Source of the DNA: Aliivibrio wodanis
GTDB taxonomy: Bacteria > Pseudomonadota > Gammaproteobacteria > Enterobacterales > Vibrionaceae
DNA length: 64,000 nucleotides
NCBI GenBank assembly: GCA_000953695.1
Contig: LN554847.1
Location: forward strand, 623,801-687,800
Reading direction: 5' to 3'
Position numbers and translations under genes: made by a program. The notes below the pieces were generated by a model, which was not told the origin of the DNA, did not search any database, and saw nothing but the letters and a program-made list of their open reading frames with translations. This document shows, piece after piece, positions 8,206-17,515 of the stretch (within the stretch, counting starts at the first letter, position 1; the number at the start of each line of letters is the position of its first letter).

Positions 8206-9894
8206 TTATTCAAGTAGCATAGGCAAATCCAAGCCTTGCTCCTTGGCGCAATTAATCGCGATGTCATAACCCGCATCTGCATGACGCATGACGCCGGTGG
8301 CAGGATCATTGTGAAGTACTCGACCAACACGCTCTGCCGCATCATCACTACCATCACACACAATCACCATGCCTGAATGTTGAGAGAACCCCATACCCAC
8401 ACCACCGCCGTGATGCAGAGATACCCAAGTCGCGCCCGAAGCTGTATTTAATAGGGCATTTAATAGTGGCCAATCAGATACCGCGTCAGATCCATCCATC
8501 ATGCCTTCGGTTTCACGGTTTGGACTGGCAACTGAGCCTGAATCAAGATGATCTCGACCAATAACAATCGGGGCTTTTAGCTCTCCATTTTTTACCATTT
8601 CATTAAAGGCTTTACCGAGACGTGCACGATCTTTTAAGCCAACCCAACAAATACGTGCAGGTAATCCTTGGAATTGAATACGCTCACGCGCCATATCAAG
8701 CCAGTTGTGCAGATGTGGATTATCAGGAATGAGTTCTTTAACTTTTTGATCGGTTTTATAGATATCTTCTGGGTCGCCAGAAAGTGCCGCCCAACGGAAA
8801 GGCCCAATCCCTTCACAAAATAGCGGACGAATATAAGCAGGTACAAAGCCCGGAAAATCAAAGGCATTAGCGATACCTTCTTCTAAGGCCATTTGACGAA
8901 TATTATTACCGTAATCGACAGTTGCAGAGCCTGCTTTTTGTAAATCCAGCATAGCTTGAACTTGAATTGCCATTGATTTTTTAGCCGCTGATACAACAAC
9001 TGATTCATCTTTTAAACGCATTTCAGCAGCATGTTCCATTGACCAACCCTGAGGAAGATAGCCGTTGAGAGGATCGTGTGCAGAGGTTTGATCGGTTGTT
9101 ACATCAGGCACAATGCCGCGTTGAACAATTTCTGCATAAACGTCAGCGGCATTTCCCAGTAAACCTACTGATATTGGTGTTTCTGTCTGTTTTGCGTCTT
9201 CAATAATGGCAAGGGCTTCATCTAATGTGGTGGCTTTACGATCGACATACCCAGTACGGAGACGATAATCGATACGAGACTCATCACACTCCACCGCAAG
9301 CATTGAAAATCCAGCCATAGTTGCGGCAAGCGGTTGTGCGCCACCCATACCTCCAAGTCCACCAGTAAGAACCCAACGTCCTTGTGCTTTGCCATCAAAA
9401 TGTTGCTTTGCCATTGCAACAAAGGTTTCGTAAGTCCCTTGAACGATGCCTTGAGATCCAATGTAGATCCAACTGCCAGCGGTCATTTGACCGTACATCA
9501 TCAAACCTTGCTTATCTAATTCGTTAAAGTGTTCCCAATTCGCCCAGTGAGGAACCAAATTTGAATTGGCAATTAATACGCGTGGGGCATTAGTGTGAGT
9601 TTTAAACACACCAACAGGTTTTCCTGATTGCACCATCAAGGTTTCATCGTCTTCAAGGCGAGTTAGCACCTCTACAATTTTGTCGTAGCATTGCCAATTT
9701 CGTGCGGCACGACCAATACCACCATACACAACCAGAGCATGAGGGTGCTCTGCTACATCAGGATGTAAGTTATTCATTAACATACGAAGTGGGGCTTCGG
9801 TTAGCCAAGATTTAGCGGTGAGTGTTGTACCTGTTGGGGCAATAATAGTGCGGGTCTCATCCAATCTAGGATTCGATGGCGATGCATGTGTCAT
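8206..9894 (-). CDS. hutU: Urocanate hydratase
   Basis: A 562-residue NAD+-dependent cytosolic enzyme that turns urocanate into imidazolonepropionate, the second step of histidine breakdown. It shows the glycine-rich NAD-binding segment ([13 protein letters not shown]), [19 protein letters not shown] near the C-terminus with the conserved His-His-Gly-Gly, and the [16 protein letters not shown] region. Length and motifs are standard. It lies between hutG (88 bp upstream) and hutH. Confidence 0.97.
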   Translation of the reverse strand: MTHASPSNPRLDETRTIIAPTGTTLTAKSWLTEAPLRMLMNNLHPDVAEHPHALVVYGGIGRAARNWQCYDKIVEVLTRLEDDETLMVQSGKPVGVFKTHTNAPRVLIANSNLVPHWANWEHFNELDKQGLMMYGQMTAGSWIYIGSQGIVQGTYETFVAMAKQHFDGKAQGRWVLTGGLGGMGGAQPLAATMAGFSMLAVECDESRIDYRLRTGYVDRKATTLDEALAIIEDAKQTETPISVGLLGNAADVYAEIVQRGIVPDVTTDQTSAHDPLNGYLPQGWSMEHAAEMRLKDESVVVSAAKKSMAIQVQAMLDLQKAGSATVDYGNNIRQMALEEGIANAFDFPGFVPAYIRPLFCEGIGPFRWAALSGDPEDIYKTDQKVKELIPDNPHLHNWLDMARERIQFQGLPARICWVGLKDRARLGKAFNEMVKNGELKAPIVIGRDHLDSGSVASPNRETEGMMDGSDAVSDWPLLNALLNTASGATWVSLHHGGGVGMGFSQHSGMVIVCDGSDDAAERVGRVLHNDPATGVMRHADAGYDIAINCAKEQGLDLPMLLE

Positions 9895-9982
9895 TGTTGC
9901 TCTCCTTGCGAGTTAATAGTATTGGTGACTGGTTTTGAACATTAAGAGTGCTTGTGAATTACTCGCTCTGAAAATAAAAGCA

Positions 9983-11014
9983 TTACGCTTTCATCCCATG
10001 AGCAATGGTCCAAGCGAGTCTTGCAGCCAAGCGTGCTGTTTGATTATCAATATCAAAATTAGGGTTAAATTCAGCCATATCAGCTAAGAGTAATTTAGAC
10101 TTACCGTGATGATTTTTAGCCTTTAAAATATGGCAGATTAGAGGCTCAATGATCTCAAGCGAAACCCCACGAACAGCAGGTGCGCTCACTCCGGGAGCCG
10201 TTGATGCAGGAAAAACATCGATATCTATCGTGAGATAAAGGTAGTCATTTTGGTCAATAAAGTGAGATAAGCCTTGTTGAATTAATGGGAAGTTAGCGTG
10301 CGTCATCTCTGTATCATCAAAATAGAGTACATCGAGATCATCTGCCTTTTTGTAAAGGGCTTGAGTATTACTGCCTCGGTTTAATCCTAAGCAGGCGTAA
10401 TTAAATGGCCACCCATTCGTTTTACAATATTGAGCGATTTGATGAAAAGGAGTGCCTGAACTGCCAAGCTGCTGTTCTGATGATCCTTCAGGTAGTTGCT
10501 CTTTTTGTGGTGGATTTCGTAGATCAAAATGTGCATCAAAGTTAATAATACCAATGCGTGGTGGCGTTTTTTGTTGGTTTGATTCAGTGATATTTTTTAA
10601 ATGACGCGCAATGCCTTGAAAGGAACCCCACGCAATTTCATGACCGCCACCAAAAACAATCACTTGGTTATGGTTAGCAAGGGCATGTTCAACATTATTA
10701 CCAAGTCGATGTTGAGCTGCTTCAAGTTCTGCATCATCACAGCAGACATCGCCCCCATCAAAAACGGCTTTATTATGATGCCAAGCTAAATTGGCTAAGG
10801 CGCGTCGAATGATTTGTGGAGCAGAATAAGAACCAATACGCCCTTTATTGCGATAAACCCCTTCATCACAAGCAAAACCAAGCAACATGATCCCGTCTGT
10901 GCTTGAACTCGTTGCTGCTGTAATTTTTTGATGCCAACGTAAACCGAGTTCACCATCTTCAAGATCGACTCTGCCTGTCCAGTTGGTCATGTCGATTAAG
11001 GTCTTATTTTTCAT
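9983..11014 (-). CDS. hutG: Formimidoylglutamase
   Basis: A 343-residue metal-dependent hydrolase of the arginase/agmatinase family that splits N-formimidoyl-L-glutamate into glutamate and formamide, the last step of this pathway type. Mn-binding motifs are visible: [18 protein letters not shown] and [18 protein letters not shown]. The ATG at 11014 is preferred over an upstream in-frame start because AGGA lies six bases before it. The start overlaps the end of hutI by 11 bases, showing tight coupling. Confidence 0.94.
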   Translation of the reverse strand: MKNKTLIDMTNWTGRVDLEDGELGLRWHQKITAATSSSTDGIMLLGFACDEGVYRNKGRIGSYSAPQIIRRALANLAWHHNKAVFDGGDVCCDDAELEAAQHRLGNNVEHALANHNQVIVFGGGHEIAWGSFQGIARHLKNITESNQQKTPPRIGIINFDAHFDLRNPPQKEQLPEGSSEQQLGSSGTPFHQIAQYCKTNGWPFNYACLGLNRGSNTQALYKKADDLDVLYFDDTEMTHANFPLIQQGLSHFIDQNDYLYLTIDIDVFPASTAPGVSAPAVRGVSLEIIEPLICHILKAKNHHGKSKLLLADMAEFNPNFDIDNQTARLAARLAWTIAHGMKA

Positions 11015-12245
11015 AAGTTTCCTTAGTATAAAAAACGTTACCATCAACCACCCGTGCAATAAGATCGGGAACGCCTAATCGATAGGAGAGTTCAGCTGGA
11101 GAGTCCAATTGCCAAAGTGCAAAGTCAGCATCCATGCCCACTTCAATTGTTCCGCGTGAGTCTTGTAATCCAAGAGCTTGAGCTGCATTGCAAGTTACGC
11201 CCCGTAACGATTCTTCAGGTGTTAATTTAAATAAAGTGCAAGCCATATTCATCATGGTACGAAGCGAAGCTATAGGTGATGTACCGGGGTTGAAATCAGT
11301 GGCAATGGCCATTGGAATTTGGTGTTTACGCAGCAATTCAGTCGGTGGGAGTTTGGTTTCTCGCAAGAAATAAAAGGCACCAGGTAAAAGAGTTGCTACG
11401 GTATTATTCTGTGCTAATGCTTTGACCCCATCTTCATCAAGGTATTCAATATGATCAACCGAAGAGGCGCCCATTGAAGCGGCTAATGCACTGCCGCCAA
11501 GATTCGATAACTGCTCAGTATGGCCTTTGATTTTTAGACTGTGCTCTAATGCAGCATTGAATACCCGCTCACACTGCGTAATCGAAAACCCAATCCCTTC
11601 ACAGAAGACATCAACATGATCCGCTAACTCTAATTTAGCAACGCGAGGAATAATGGTGTCACAAATTAAGCGAATGTAATCATCAGGACGATCTTTATAT
11701 TCAGGAGGAAGGGCATGAGCAGCAAGCAGAGTGGCAGAGACTTTTATATCTGGTAATTCAGCAATGCGTTTGGCGACTCTAAGCATTTTGATTTCATCAT
11801 CAAGCGTTAAGCCATAGCCTGATTTAATCTCAATAGTAGTGACACCGTCACGTTTTAAGCCTTCTAAGCGTTGTAATGCTGAATGGTAAAGTTCATCTTC
11901 TGTCGCTTCTCGAGTGGCATAGACGGTAGATAAAATCCCACCCCCTTGTTTTGCTATTTCTTCGTAAGGTACGCCTTGTAACCGTTGCTCAAATTCATTA
12001 GCTCGATTACCAGCAAAAACAAGGTGAGTGTGACAATCAATGAATCCCGGAGTGACTAAGACATTACTACAATCAATAACATCAGGATGGCCATGAAATA
12101 TCTCGGGGCAGGAGTGACCAACGTATTCAATCTTTCCATTTGTTATACCGATCATTGCATTTTTAATAACTTGATAGCCATCATTTGGCTTAGACAGATC
12201 TGTCTTCATTGTGATGAGGTTAAGATTGGTAAAAATTCTATCCAT
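11004..12245 (-). CDS. hutI: Imidazolonepropionase
   Basis: A 413-residue metal-dependent amidohydrolase that opens the ring of 4-imidazolone-5-propionate to give N-formimidoyl-glutamate. Family motifs include [15 protein letters not shown] (HxH metal ligands), [27 protein letters not shown] and [10 protein letters not shown]. The ATG at 12245 ([10 protein letters not shown]) gives the usual family N-terminus; a longer frame to 12293 would run through the likely promoter operator. It is the first gene of the operon hutI-hutG-hutU-hutH. Confidence 0.95.
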   Translation of the reverse strand: MDRIFTNLNLITMKTDLSKPNDGYQVIKNAMIGITNGKIEYVGHSCPEIFHGHPDVIDCSNVLVTPGFIDCHTHLVFAGNRANEFEQRLQGVPYEEIAKQGGGILSTVYATREATEDELYHSALQRLEGLKRDGVTTIEIKSGYGLTLDDEIKMLRVAKRIAELPDIKVSATLLAAHALPPEYKDRPDDYIRLICDTIIPRVAKLELADHVDVFCEGIGFSITQCERVFNAALEHSLKIKGHTEQLSNLGGSALAASMGASSVDHIEYLDEDGVKALAQNNTVATLLPGAFYFLRETKLPPTELLRKHQIPMAIATDFNPGTSPIASLRTMMNMACTLFKLTPEESLRGVTCNAAQALGLQDSRGTIEVGMDADFALWQLDSPAELSYRLGVPDLIARVVDGNVFYTKETYEK

Positions 12246-12282
12246 GAGTATCTGCCTATGTAAATTAACGGATAAGTTAATA

Positions 12283-12292
12283 TGTATATACA
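12283..12292. promoter_or_regulatory. Putative HutC operator (TGTA-N2-TACA)
   Basis: The perfect palindrome TGTATATACA lies 38 bases before the hutI start. HutC repressors of gamma-proteobacteria recognise TGTA-N2-TACA sites and release DNA when urocanate is present. The position just upstream of the operon fits repression of hutI-G-U-H. The hutC gene itself is not in this window. A 10-bp AT-rich palindrome can arise by chance, so location is the main support. Confidence 0.6.
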
Positions 12293-12526
12293 AATAGATA
12301 ATCTTTTTTATTGGTTAAGACAAGGTAGAGTGTAATGGAGTTGTGATCAAAAGAGCAATTATTGACTATTAAATATCCAGTTTTGAGAAGATACTACGGT
12401 TAAAGAGGGATGAGTATCTATCTTGAATAATTTAATAGTATTTATGCTGTGTGATAACGTTAAGGAGATGAAAAGAGCAGCTGCAAAGCGTACACTCTCA
12501 GAAAACAAAGACAGAATAGGTAAAAC

Positions 12527-13132
12527 GTGCATTTATTAGATAGACTGACGATTCGTCTCTTTCATGGCGAAAGGCAGCAACAATACTTAGGTCATAACGC
12601 TAAAAGCTTAGGTTGGAGTTCAACAGAGTCTCAATTTTTGCGTTTCAAAGTTATCGTAGAGTCACTAGATTTTGACAATAAACGCATATTAGATTTAGGT
12701 TGCGGTTATGGTGATTTTAAAACCTTTCTTGATATGAGTTGCACTGTTAACTCTTATGTAGGTGTTGATCAACAAGGTAGTTTTATTAAGCAAGCCAAAA
12801 AACATTTTCAGCGGCAAGAAAATAGTAATTTTATTAAAGGAGACTTCTCTTCTTTAAAATTACCGCCTGCTGATATTATAGTTGCTAGTGGTTCGCTAAA
12901 TTATAGAACAAGAAATAAAACCTATCATGCAAAAATAATAAAAGCTATGTATGAGAAAGCAGAGGAAGCTGTAATTTTTAATTTATTGAACCGTGAACAC
13001 TTTGCTTATTCCAAATTATTAGAATCACATGATCCAGAACAAGTTTTAAATTACTGTTTAAGCCTATGCCCAAATAGTAAGTTAATTATAGGTTATGCCG
13101 ATGAAGATTTTACGATAGTAATGAGGAAATAG
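12527..13132 (+). CDS. Class I SAM-dependent methyltransferase
   Basis: A 201-residue protein with a Rossmann-type methyltransferase core: motif I ILDLGCGYGDFKTFL around residue 60, then an acidic strand end YVGVDQQG and FIKGDFSSL, and motif IV-like PPADIIVASGSLNYR. It should bind S-adenosylmethionine; the methyl acceptor is unknown. The start is a GTG at 12527 with AGG nine bases upstream. It sits alone after hutI, divergently oriented, at the left end of an AT-rich block of unrecognised genes. Confidence 0.75.
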   Translation: MHLLDRLTIRLFHGERQQQYLGHNAKSLGWSSTESQFLRFKVIVESLDFDNKRILDLGCGYGDFKTFLDMSCTVNSYVGVDQQGSFIKQAKKHFQRQENSNFIKGDFSSLKLPPADIIVASGSLNYRTRNKTYHAKIIKAMYEKAEEAVIFNLLNREHFAYSKLLESHDPEQVLNYCLSLCPNSKLIIGYADEDFTIVMRK

Positions 13133-13207
13133 AAATAAAATACCTGTATTATATCCCTAATTAGGGATGATATTGTTTTAAATGTCAATAAGGTTATTTT
13201 TATTTAT

Positions 13208-13885
13208 ATGTACAATGCATTAAAACACTCAATATTTATTATTTTAATAATGGCCTTGGTAAATTATGTAAATAAAGATCCAGTTGAGGGAAGAACAGAG
13301 GTAGAATCAAATAAAATACAATTATTTGGTATTGAAAAATCAGCGAAGAGTTTATCCGTTTTAGAAGGTAATAAAATTGTAAACCAGTTAATGCTAGAGC
13401 AATCATTTTATGATGCTATTTTATTTATAGATCATATGAAAGAGAACGATGAGAAGACCTATTTAATGCGAGGCTTGATTGAGTATATAGAACTCAATAA
13501 TCATAAAAAAGCGTTATTGTCATTCTACAAAATACCAGCTAATCCAATTGCTCGATACTTCATTAGTGAGATTTATAACCAATATGGTGATACGGAAAAA
13601 TCAATGTATTGGATGAAACTTGCTGCTGGAAAAGGTCTTCTAGAAGGGCAATATAAAGCCGCACAATTATATAGAAAAGCAGGGAAGTATAATGAAGCTT
13701 ATATTTGGGCAAGATGTGCAACACTTAATGGCTACCTTAAGGCTGAGTCATTAGCGCAAAGTTTGTCTACTCAAATATTCTTGAAAGAAAAACAAGCAAT
13801 GGATAAATACTATACTCGTGGCGTTTGTCCTAAAAATAAAAGTTATTCAACTTTGCTTGATAAGCTTGGTTATCGAATCAATTAG
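13208..13885 (+). CDS. Membrane-anchored Sel1-like repeat protein
   Basis: A 225-residue protein with one N-terminal hydrophobic segment (about residues 9-20, IFIILIMALVNYV) that is probably a signal anchor. The C-terminal half contains Sel1-like helical repeats (GDTEKSMYWMKLAAGKGLLEGQYKAAQLYRKAGKYNEAYIWARCATLNGY), which usually mediate protein contacts. No catalytic motif is present. No convincing ribosome-binding site precedes the ATG. The 3' end is nine bases from the next gene, so the two are probably co-transcribed. Codon use is very AT-rich. Confidence 0.65.
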   Translation: MYNALKHSIFIILIMALVNYVNKDPVEGRTEVESNKIQLFGIEKSAKSLSVLEGNKIVNQLMLEQSFYDAILFIDHMKENDEKTYLMRGLIEYIELNNHKKALLSFYKIPANPIARYFISEIYNQYGDTEKSMYWMKLAAGKGLLEGQYKAAQLYRKAGKYNEAYIWARCATLNGYLKAESLAQSLSTQIFLKEKQAMDKYYTRGVCPKNKSYSTLLDKLGYRIN

Positions 13886-13894
13886 GGTTATAAA

Positions 13895-14785
13895 ATGAAG
13901 ATATTAACTATATCGACAGAAGAAATAGATAAGATAACCGGAAATAAAAAAACCACGCCAATTCTTGATATGAATACGTTGACGAAACTATTTGTGGTTG
14001 TGAATGATGTTGTATTAAATTATGAGTATCGACGATTATATAAAAATGCAAATGAATCAAGCTATATCCATGTCACCTTTACTGAGCGTTCAAAAAAAAT
14101 ACACATTACTTACCAAGCTCTGAGTGATAAAAATGGGATATTAACAATAGTCGATGAAGAGAATAACAAGAGAAAAACTCAGAAAGTGACTCTTGAAAAA
14201 GGGAAGTCCTGCTTAAAGGATGCGATAAAAAATTCGCATGCTAATTTTAATCGTGTTTATTTTTCTAAAAGTAAATTAGTACAAAAACTATCTAGTTATA
14301 GTAAATATGCTGTTTATGCCTCTTCACTGATTGGCTACTTGTTCTTCTTTCTTGAAGACTTCCGGTTTTATGACGATCATATCAACGAATTAAAAATAGT
14401 ATATATTTTAAGCTTTGTTTTTGTTTTATTATTTTTAATTTATGTAAATAAACAAGATTATAAGTCGAATTGGAAAGCCTCTTTAAATGTATTGTGTTTA
14501 AGTCTAGTGTTTTCTTTTGGTTTAGCTCAAGGAGGGTTAACTTCAGTCCACTTTTTTACGGCTAAGCCAAATATGGTAGCAATGACGATTACTGGAAAAA
14601 ATGCCGCCTATGAACAATCTAAAGTTACCACATGTGAAGGTGGTGTATATCTTAAAGAACTTTTATCACCTGTATGCATGAAGAGCAAGGCCTATTGGAT
14701 GAGAGTGAACGATACAATGAAAGTGCTAATAACAGGAGAAATATCACCTGTTGGGATAGAAATAAAAACTATAGAATATCAATAA
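13895..14785 (+). CDS. Uncharacterised membrane protein
   Basis: A 296-residue protein that I do not recognise. An N-terminal soluble part of about 135 residues, rich in Lys and Asn, is followed by three hydrophobic segments (about residues 140-155, 167-186 and 197-213). A C-terminal region of about 80 residues follows, with two cysteines (TTCEGG, SPVCMKS). The odd number of membrane segments would place the C-terminal Cys-containing part on the opposite side from the N-terminal part. It follows the Sel1-like gene by nine bases and precedes another small membrane protein. Confidence 0.6.
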   Translation: MKILTISTEEIDKITGNKKTTPILDMNTLTKLFVVVNDVVLNYEYRRLYKNANESSYIHVTFTERSKKIHITYQALSDKNGILTIVDEENNKRKTQKVTLEKGKSCLKDAIKNSHANFNRVYFSKSKLVQKLSSYSKYAVYASSLIGYLFFFLEDFRFYDDHINELKIVYILSFVFVLLFLIYVNKQDYKSNWKASLNVLCLSLVFSFGLAQGGLTSVHFFTAKPNMVAMTITGKNAAYEQSKVTTCEGGVYLKELLSPVCMKSKAYWMRVNDTMKVLITGEISPVGIEIKTIEYQ

Positions 14786-14835
14786 CTGTTGTTGAATTGG
14801 TATGATAGAGAATATAGAAATGGAAGATATAAAAT

Positions 14836-15225
14836 ATGACTCGTAGACGTGTTGTTTCTAAATTTTGGATATTTGTAAGCTTTTTAACATTTATTGGTGT
14901 TGAGTTATTGATTGGTGGTTTTGTTGGTAAGTTAATTGTTGGTAGATATATATCTATAAGCCTACAGTTTATGCTACAAGGATTATTACATTTATCTGCA
15001 TTTTTTATAGGTGGAATAATTATTGGCTTAATTTCACCAGGAAAAAGAATGTTTGAACCAGCATTCGCTGCTTTCCTCTCTGTATTAGTAGTGCTATCAC
15101 TGTCTCTATTTACACCATATTCTTATATTGGATTTAGTATGGATAAAATGATGATAGGTGGGGTAGTTGCTTTTTTACTTGCCCTACTAGGCTCTTATTT
15201 TGGTGAGCGATTTTCTGGGAATTGA
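14836..15225 (+). CDS. Small integral membrane protein, unknown
   Basis: A 129-residue very hydrophobic protein with about four membrane segments (roughly residues 8-30, 42-65, 73-92 and 103-124) and a basic N-terminus (MTRRRVVSKF), which suggests a cytoplasmic start. No family is recognised. It lies 50 bases after the previous membrane protein in the same direction, and a strong hairpin terminator follows at 15231-15263. Confidence 0.6.
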   Translation: MTRRRVVSKFWIFVSFLTFIGVELLIGGFVGKLIVGRYISISLQFMLQGLLHLSAFFIGGIIIGLISPGKRMFEPAFAAFLSVLVVLSLSLFTPYSYIGFSMDKMMIGGVVAFLLALLGSYFGERFSGN

Positions 15226-15230
15226 AAGAT

Positions 15231-15263
15231 ACAAATGGCTAATCATTGTGATTAGCCATTTGT
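15231..15263. terminator. Bidirectional terminator
   Basis: A perfect 15-bp stem (ACAAATGGCTAATCA with its complement at 15249-15263) and a three-base loop lie between two convergent genes. T-rich sequence follows shortly on the plus side. It probably ends transcription from both directions. Confidence 0.75.
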
Positions 15264-15317
15264 AATGGGTTTATTTTTCGGTAAGAATTTTAAGCAAATA
15301 AATTGATTACATTGGCA

Positions 15318-15791
15318 TTATTTGAAGTCTAATAACTCAACTTCAAAGATTAGCACTGAACCTGGTTGAATCGAACCTGCCGCACGGTTTCCATAAGCCA
15401 AATTACTTGGAATGAAGAAGCGAACTTTCTGACCTACAACCATTAGCTGAACGCCTTCTGTCCAACCCTTGATTACTTGGCCTAAACCAAATTCAATAGG
15501 CTGTCCACGATCAACAGAACTATCAAAAACCTTGCCATCAATCGTAGTGCCGTGATAATGCACCTTCACTTTACTTTTGGCTGTAGGGTGTTCTGTACCT
15601 GTACCCTCTTCAAGAACTAGGTACTGTAGGCCCGAATCTGTCGTTTTTACGCCTTCTTTAGTGGCATTTTCAGCTAAGAATGCTTTACCAATTTCAATAT
15701 TTTCTTGTGCTGCTTTTGGATTATTTACAAAGTGTTGAAACAGCATATAACCAAGAACGATAACAGCAATAGTGATAATGATTTTAGACAC
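15318..15791 (-). CDS. FKBP-type peptidyl-prolyl isomerase, membrane anchored
   Basis: A 157-residue protein. Residues 4-20 form one hydrophobic anchor (IIITIAVIVLGYMLFQHF). The C-terminal 105 residues are an FKBP domain: VKVHYHGTTIDGKVFDSS, QVIKGWTEGVQLM, IPSNLAYGNRAAGS and LIFEVELLDF. These isomerases speed up cis-trans changes at prolines during folding. The anchor suggests action at the periplasmic face of the inner membrane. It lies downstream of the DsbA-like gene, which would suit an envelope folding role. Confidence 0.88.
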   Translation of the reverse strand: MSKIIITIAVIVLGYMLFQHFVNNPKAAQENIEIGKAFLAENATKEGVKTTDSGLQYLVLEEGTGTEHPTAKSKVKVHYHGTTIDGKVFDSSVDRGQPIEFGLGQVIKGWTEGVQLMVVGQKVRFFIPSNLAYGNRAAGSIQPGSVLIFEVELLDFK

Positions 15792-15862
15792 AATATTTCC
15801 TTATAGTAAGATACCGAACCGAGTAAGTATTTTTTATTACTTACTGGAGGGATATTAGTTAA

Positions 15863-16486
15863 TTACTTTTCTAGTAGGTAGCGGATAGTTTCAGCGATCT
15901 TTTTAGGATCATCATGGCCACCAACTAGTACGTTATATTTACCGTTAACTACAAAAGTAGGAACAGAACTAATTCCTGATTGCTCAGAAAGTAGTTTTGC
16001 ATTATCTACTTTTTTAATTAAAATATCACGCTGCTCTTCATTAAACTCGTAAGGACTTGTTAAACCACGAGAGGTAAATGCTTTAGCGTACATTTCTTCT
16101 TGCTCTGTTAGTGTTGCTTCTTTACCTATTTGAGTAGCTGAGAATAGGTCTTCCATAAATGCATGATCTGGAGTGCCATCAACTTGCATTTCAGCAGCAT
16201 AATAGAACATAGAAGCAATGTGTGCAGATTGGTTAAAGGTAATATGCATTTTTCCAATATCTGCCCCTGCTTCTTGACTGATCACTGGTAAAAAATTTTC
16301 CATATTACGGCAATGGCCACAAGAGAGTGCGAATACTTCAGTGACAGGTGCAACTGAATCTTGAGTTAAAGGTGTAGAAAGGACTTCATAGTGAGTTCCT
16401 TCTTTTGGGGAGTTTTCGTCATTGCAAGCTGTTAAAAATAGGGCAGAAGAAAGGATAAGCAGTAACGGTTTGATGATAGATTTCAT
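15863..16486 (-). CDS. DsbA-like thioredoxin-fold lipoprotein
   Basis: A 207-residue protein with a lipoprotein signal ([14 protein letters not shown]; Cys at about residue 21) and a DsbA-type thioredoxin fold. The active site is CGHC in [16 protein letters not shown], instead of the CPHC of classical DsbA. A cis-Pro loop occurs in [14 protein letters not shown]. It should handle disulfide chemistry in the periplasm, tethered to a membrane by lipid. The start at 16486 is preferred because it gives a compact signal peptide; an in-frame ATG at 16498 adds four residues. Confidence 0.85.
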   Translation of the reverse strand: MKSIIKPLLLILSSALFLTACNDENSPKEGTHYEVLSTPLTQDSVAPVTEVFALSCGHCRNMENFLPVISQEAGADIGKMHITFNQSAHIASMFYYAAEMQVDGTPDHAFMEDLFSATQIGKEATLTEQEEMYAKAFTSRGLTSPYEFNEEQRDILIKKVDNAKLLSEQSGISSVPTFVVNGKYNVLVGGHDDPKKIAETIRYLLEK

Positions 16487-16547
16487 GTGAATTCTCATAG
16501 GTTATGATTTCGAATGAAAATAGCATGATTTTAGGAAAGTAGAAACG

Positions 16548-16578
16548 AAATAGGACAACAAATGTCGTCCTATTTTAG
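16548..16578. terminator. Terminator after csiV
   Basis: AAATAGGAC (16548-16556) pairs with GTCCTATTT (16567-16575), with further partial pairing in the loop. On the minus strand the stem ends in a T-rich stretch, consistent with ending csiV transcription before the DsbA-like gene. Confidence 0.55.
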
Positions 16579-16604
16579 TAAAATTGTGTAAAGAGTTTAT
16601 ATAA

Positions 16605-17426
16605 TTATACTTTACGTACCTGAATGATCATACCCATTAGAGGGTGGTCAATATAATGAGTTTCTCCACTACGCATTTTACGCTTTTCTTTTATGCGGTA
16701 AGACTTTAGATACTCTTTAACTTCCGTTTCTGGTGTTACGTCTTCTAAATGGCCAAATTGAACATTAGAATTCAGTTCTTGAATTGGCATGATGTCTGTA
16801 TTGATCTCATTTACCGTCTCAGCTTGATCGTCAAGCATGGTATTGATAATAAATTCATGTTGCCCAGGAATTTTTAAATCCAATTCTGTTTTAACATATA
16901 GATAGTGTTGCACATATACTTGAAGTGTTCCATCTAACTCAAGCAGTGAGCCAGTAACAAGCTGATTGTCTTCGCCATTTTGAGCAATAGTAGGTACAGG
17001 TGCATCTAAGGGCTGTAAATTGATATCGGCCTTTGCATCTTCGAGTGTTCGACCATCGGCTACAAAACGGTTTGAGAAATTTTGTCCAGCTTGAACATGA
17101 AATATTGGTGATCGAGCAGAACCCGAGTCACCTTGACGCCATGCAACATGAACAAGAGGCTTAAACCCTGCGTGGTTTTGTAATTTTTTATATACGTTGC
17201 TTAATTTATAGTCTGAAATTAAAAAAGCGTTATTTTTATTCATTACGGCTTTATCACGATATGAAAAAGCACGACCTAAATTAATAGGGTCAAGAAGGTC
17301 TGGCCATGATTCTTGGAAAGACGAAGGCTCAACATTGCGTTTAAAAATGATGACTTCAACGTCAAATTGACGAGCAAATGAAGGCCAGCTTGCTAGTAGG
17401 ATCAGCGCATAAATTATTTTTTTCAT
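16605..17426 (-). CDS. csiV: CsiV-family peptidoglycan-associated protein
   Basis: A 273-residue secreted protein with an N-terminal signal peptide ending around SFA (residues 16-18). The start of the mature part, RQFDVEVIIFKRN, and the C-terminal HYIDHPLMGMIIQVRKV fit the CsiV family (formerly DUF2803). In Vibrio cholerae CsiV binds peptidoglycan and supports PBP1A-dependent wall synthesis through LpoA. The location just after mfd matches the V. cholerae order as I recall it. It is called by family resemblance; no catalytic site is expected. Confidence 0.82.
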   Translation of the reverse strand: MKKIIYALILLASWPSFARQFDVEVIIFKRNVEPSSFQESWPDLLDPINLGRAFSYRDKAVMNKNNAFLISDYKLSNVYKKLQNHAGFKPLVHVAWRQGDSGSARSPIFHVQAGQNFSNRFVADGRTLEDAKADINLQPLDAPVPTIAQNGEDNQLVTGSLLELDGTLQVYVQHYLYVKTELDLKIPGQHEFIINTMLDDQAETVNEINTDIMPIQELNSNVQFGHLEDVTPETEVKEYLKSYRIKEKRKMRSGETHYIDHPLMGMIIQVRKV

Positions 17427-17515
17427 TCAAACTCCAGTGAAATGGGTCTTTAAAGTCTCGGTTATCCATAATCGAGACTAAAAGTTAGTATTTTTTTATT
17501 ATTTAAATCTAATAG

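Noticed and set aside
12334-12360. CRP-like half-site (TGTGATC) upstream of hutI
   Set aside because: Only one half matches the consensus; the other (GAGCA) does not. It is too weak to call.
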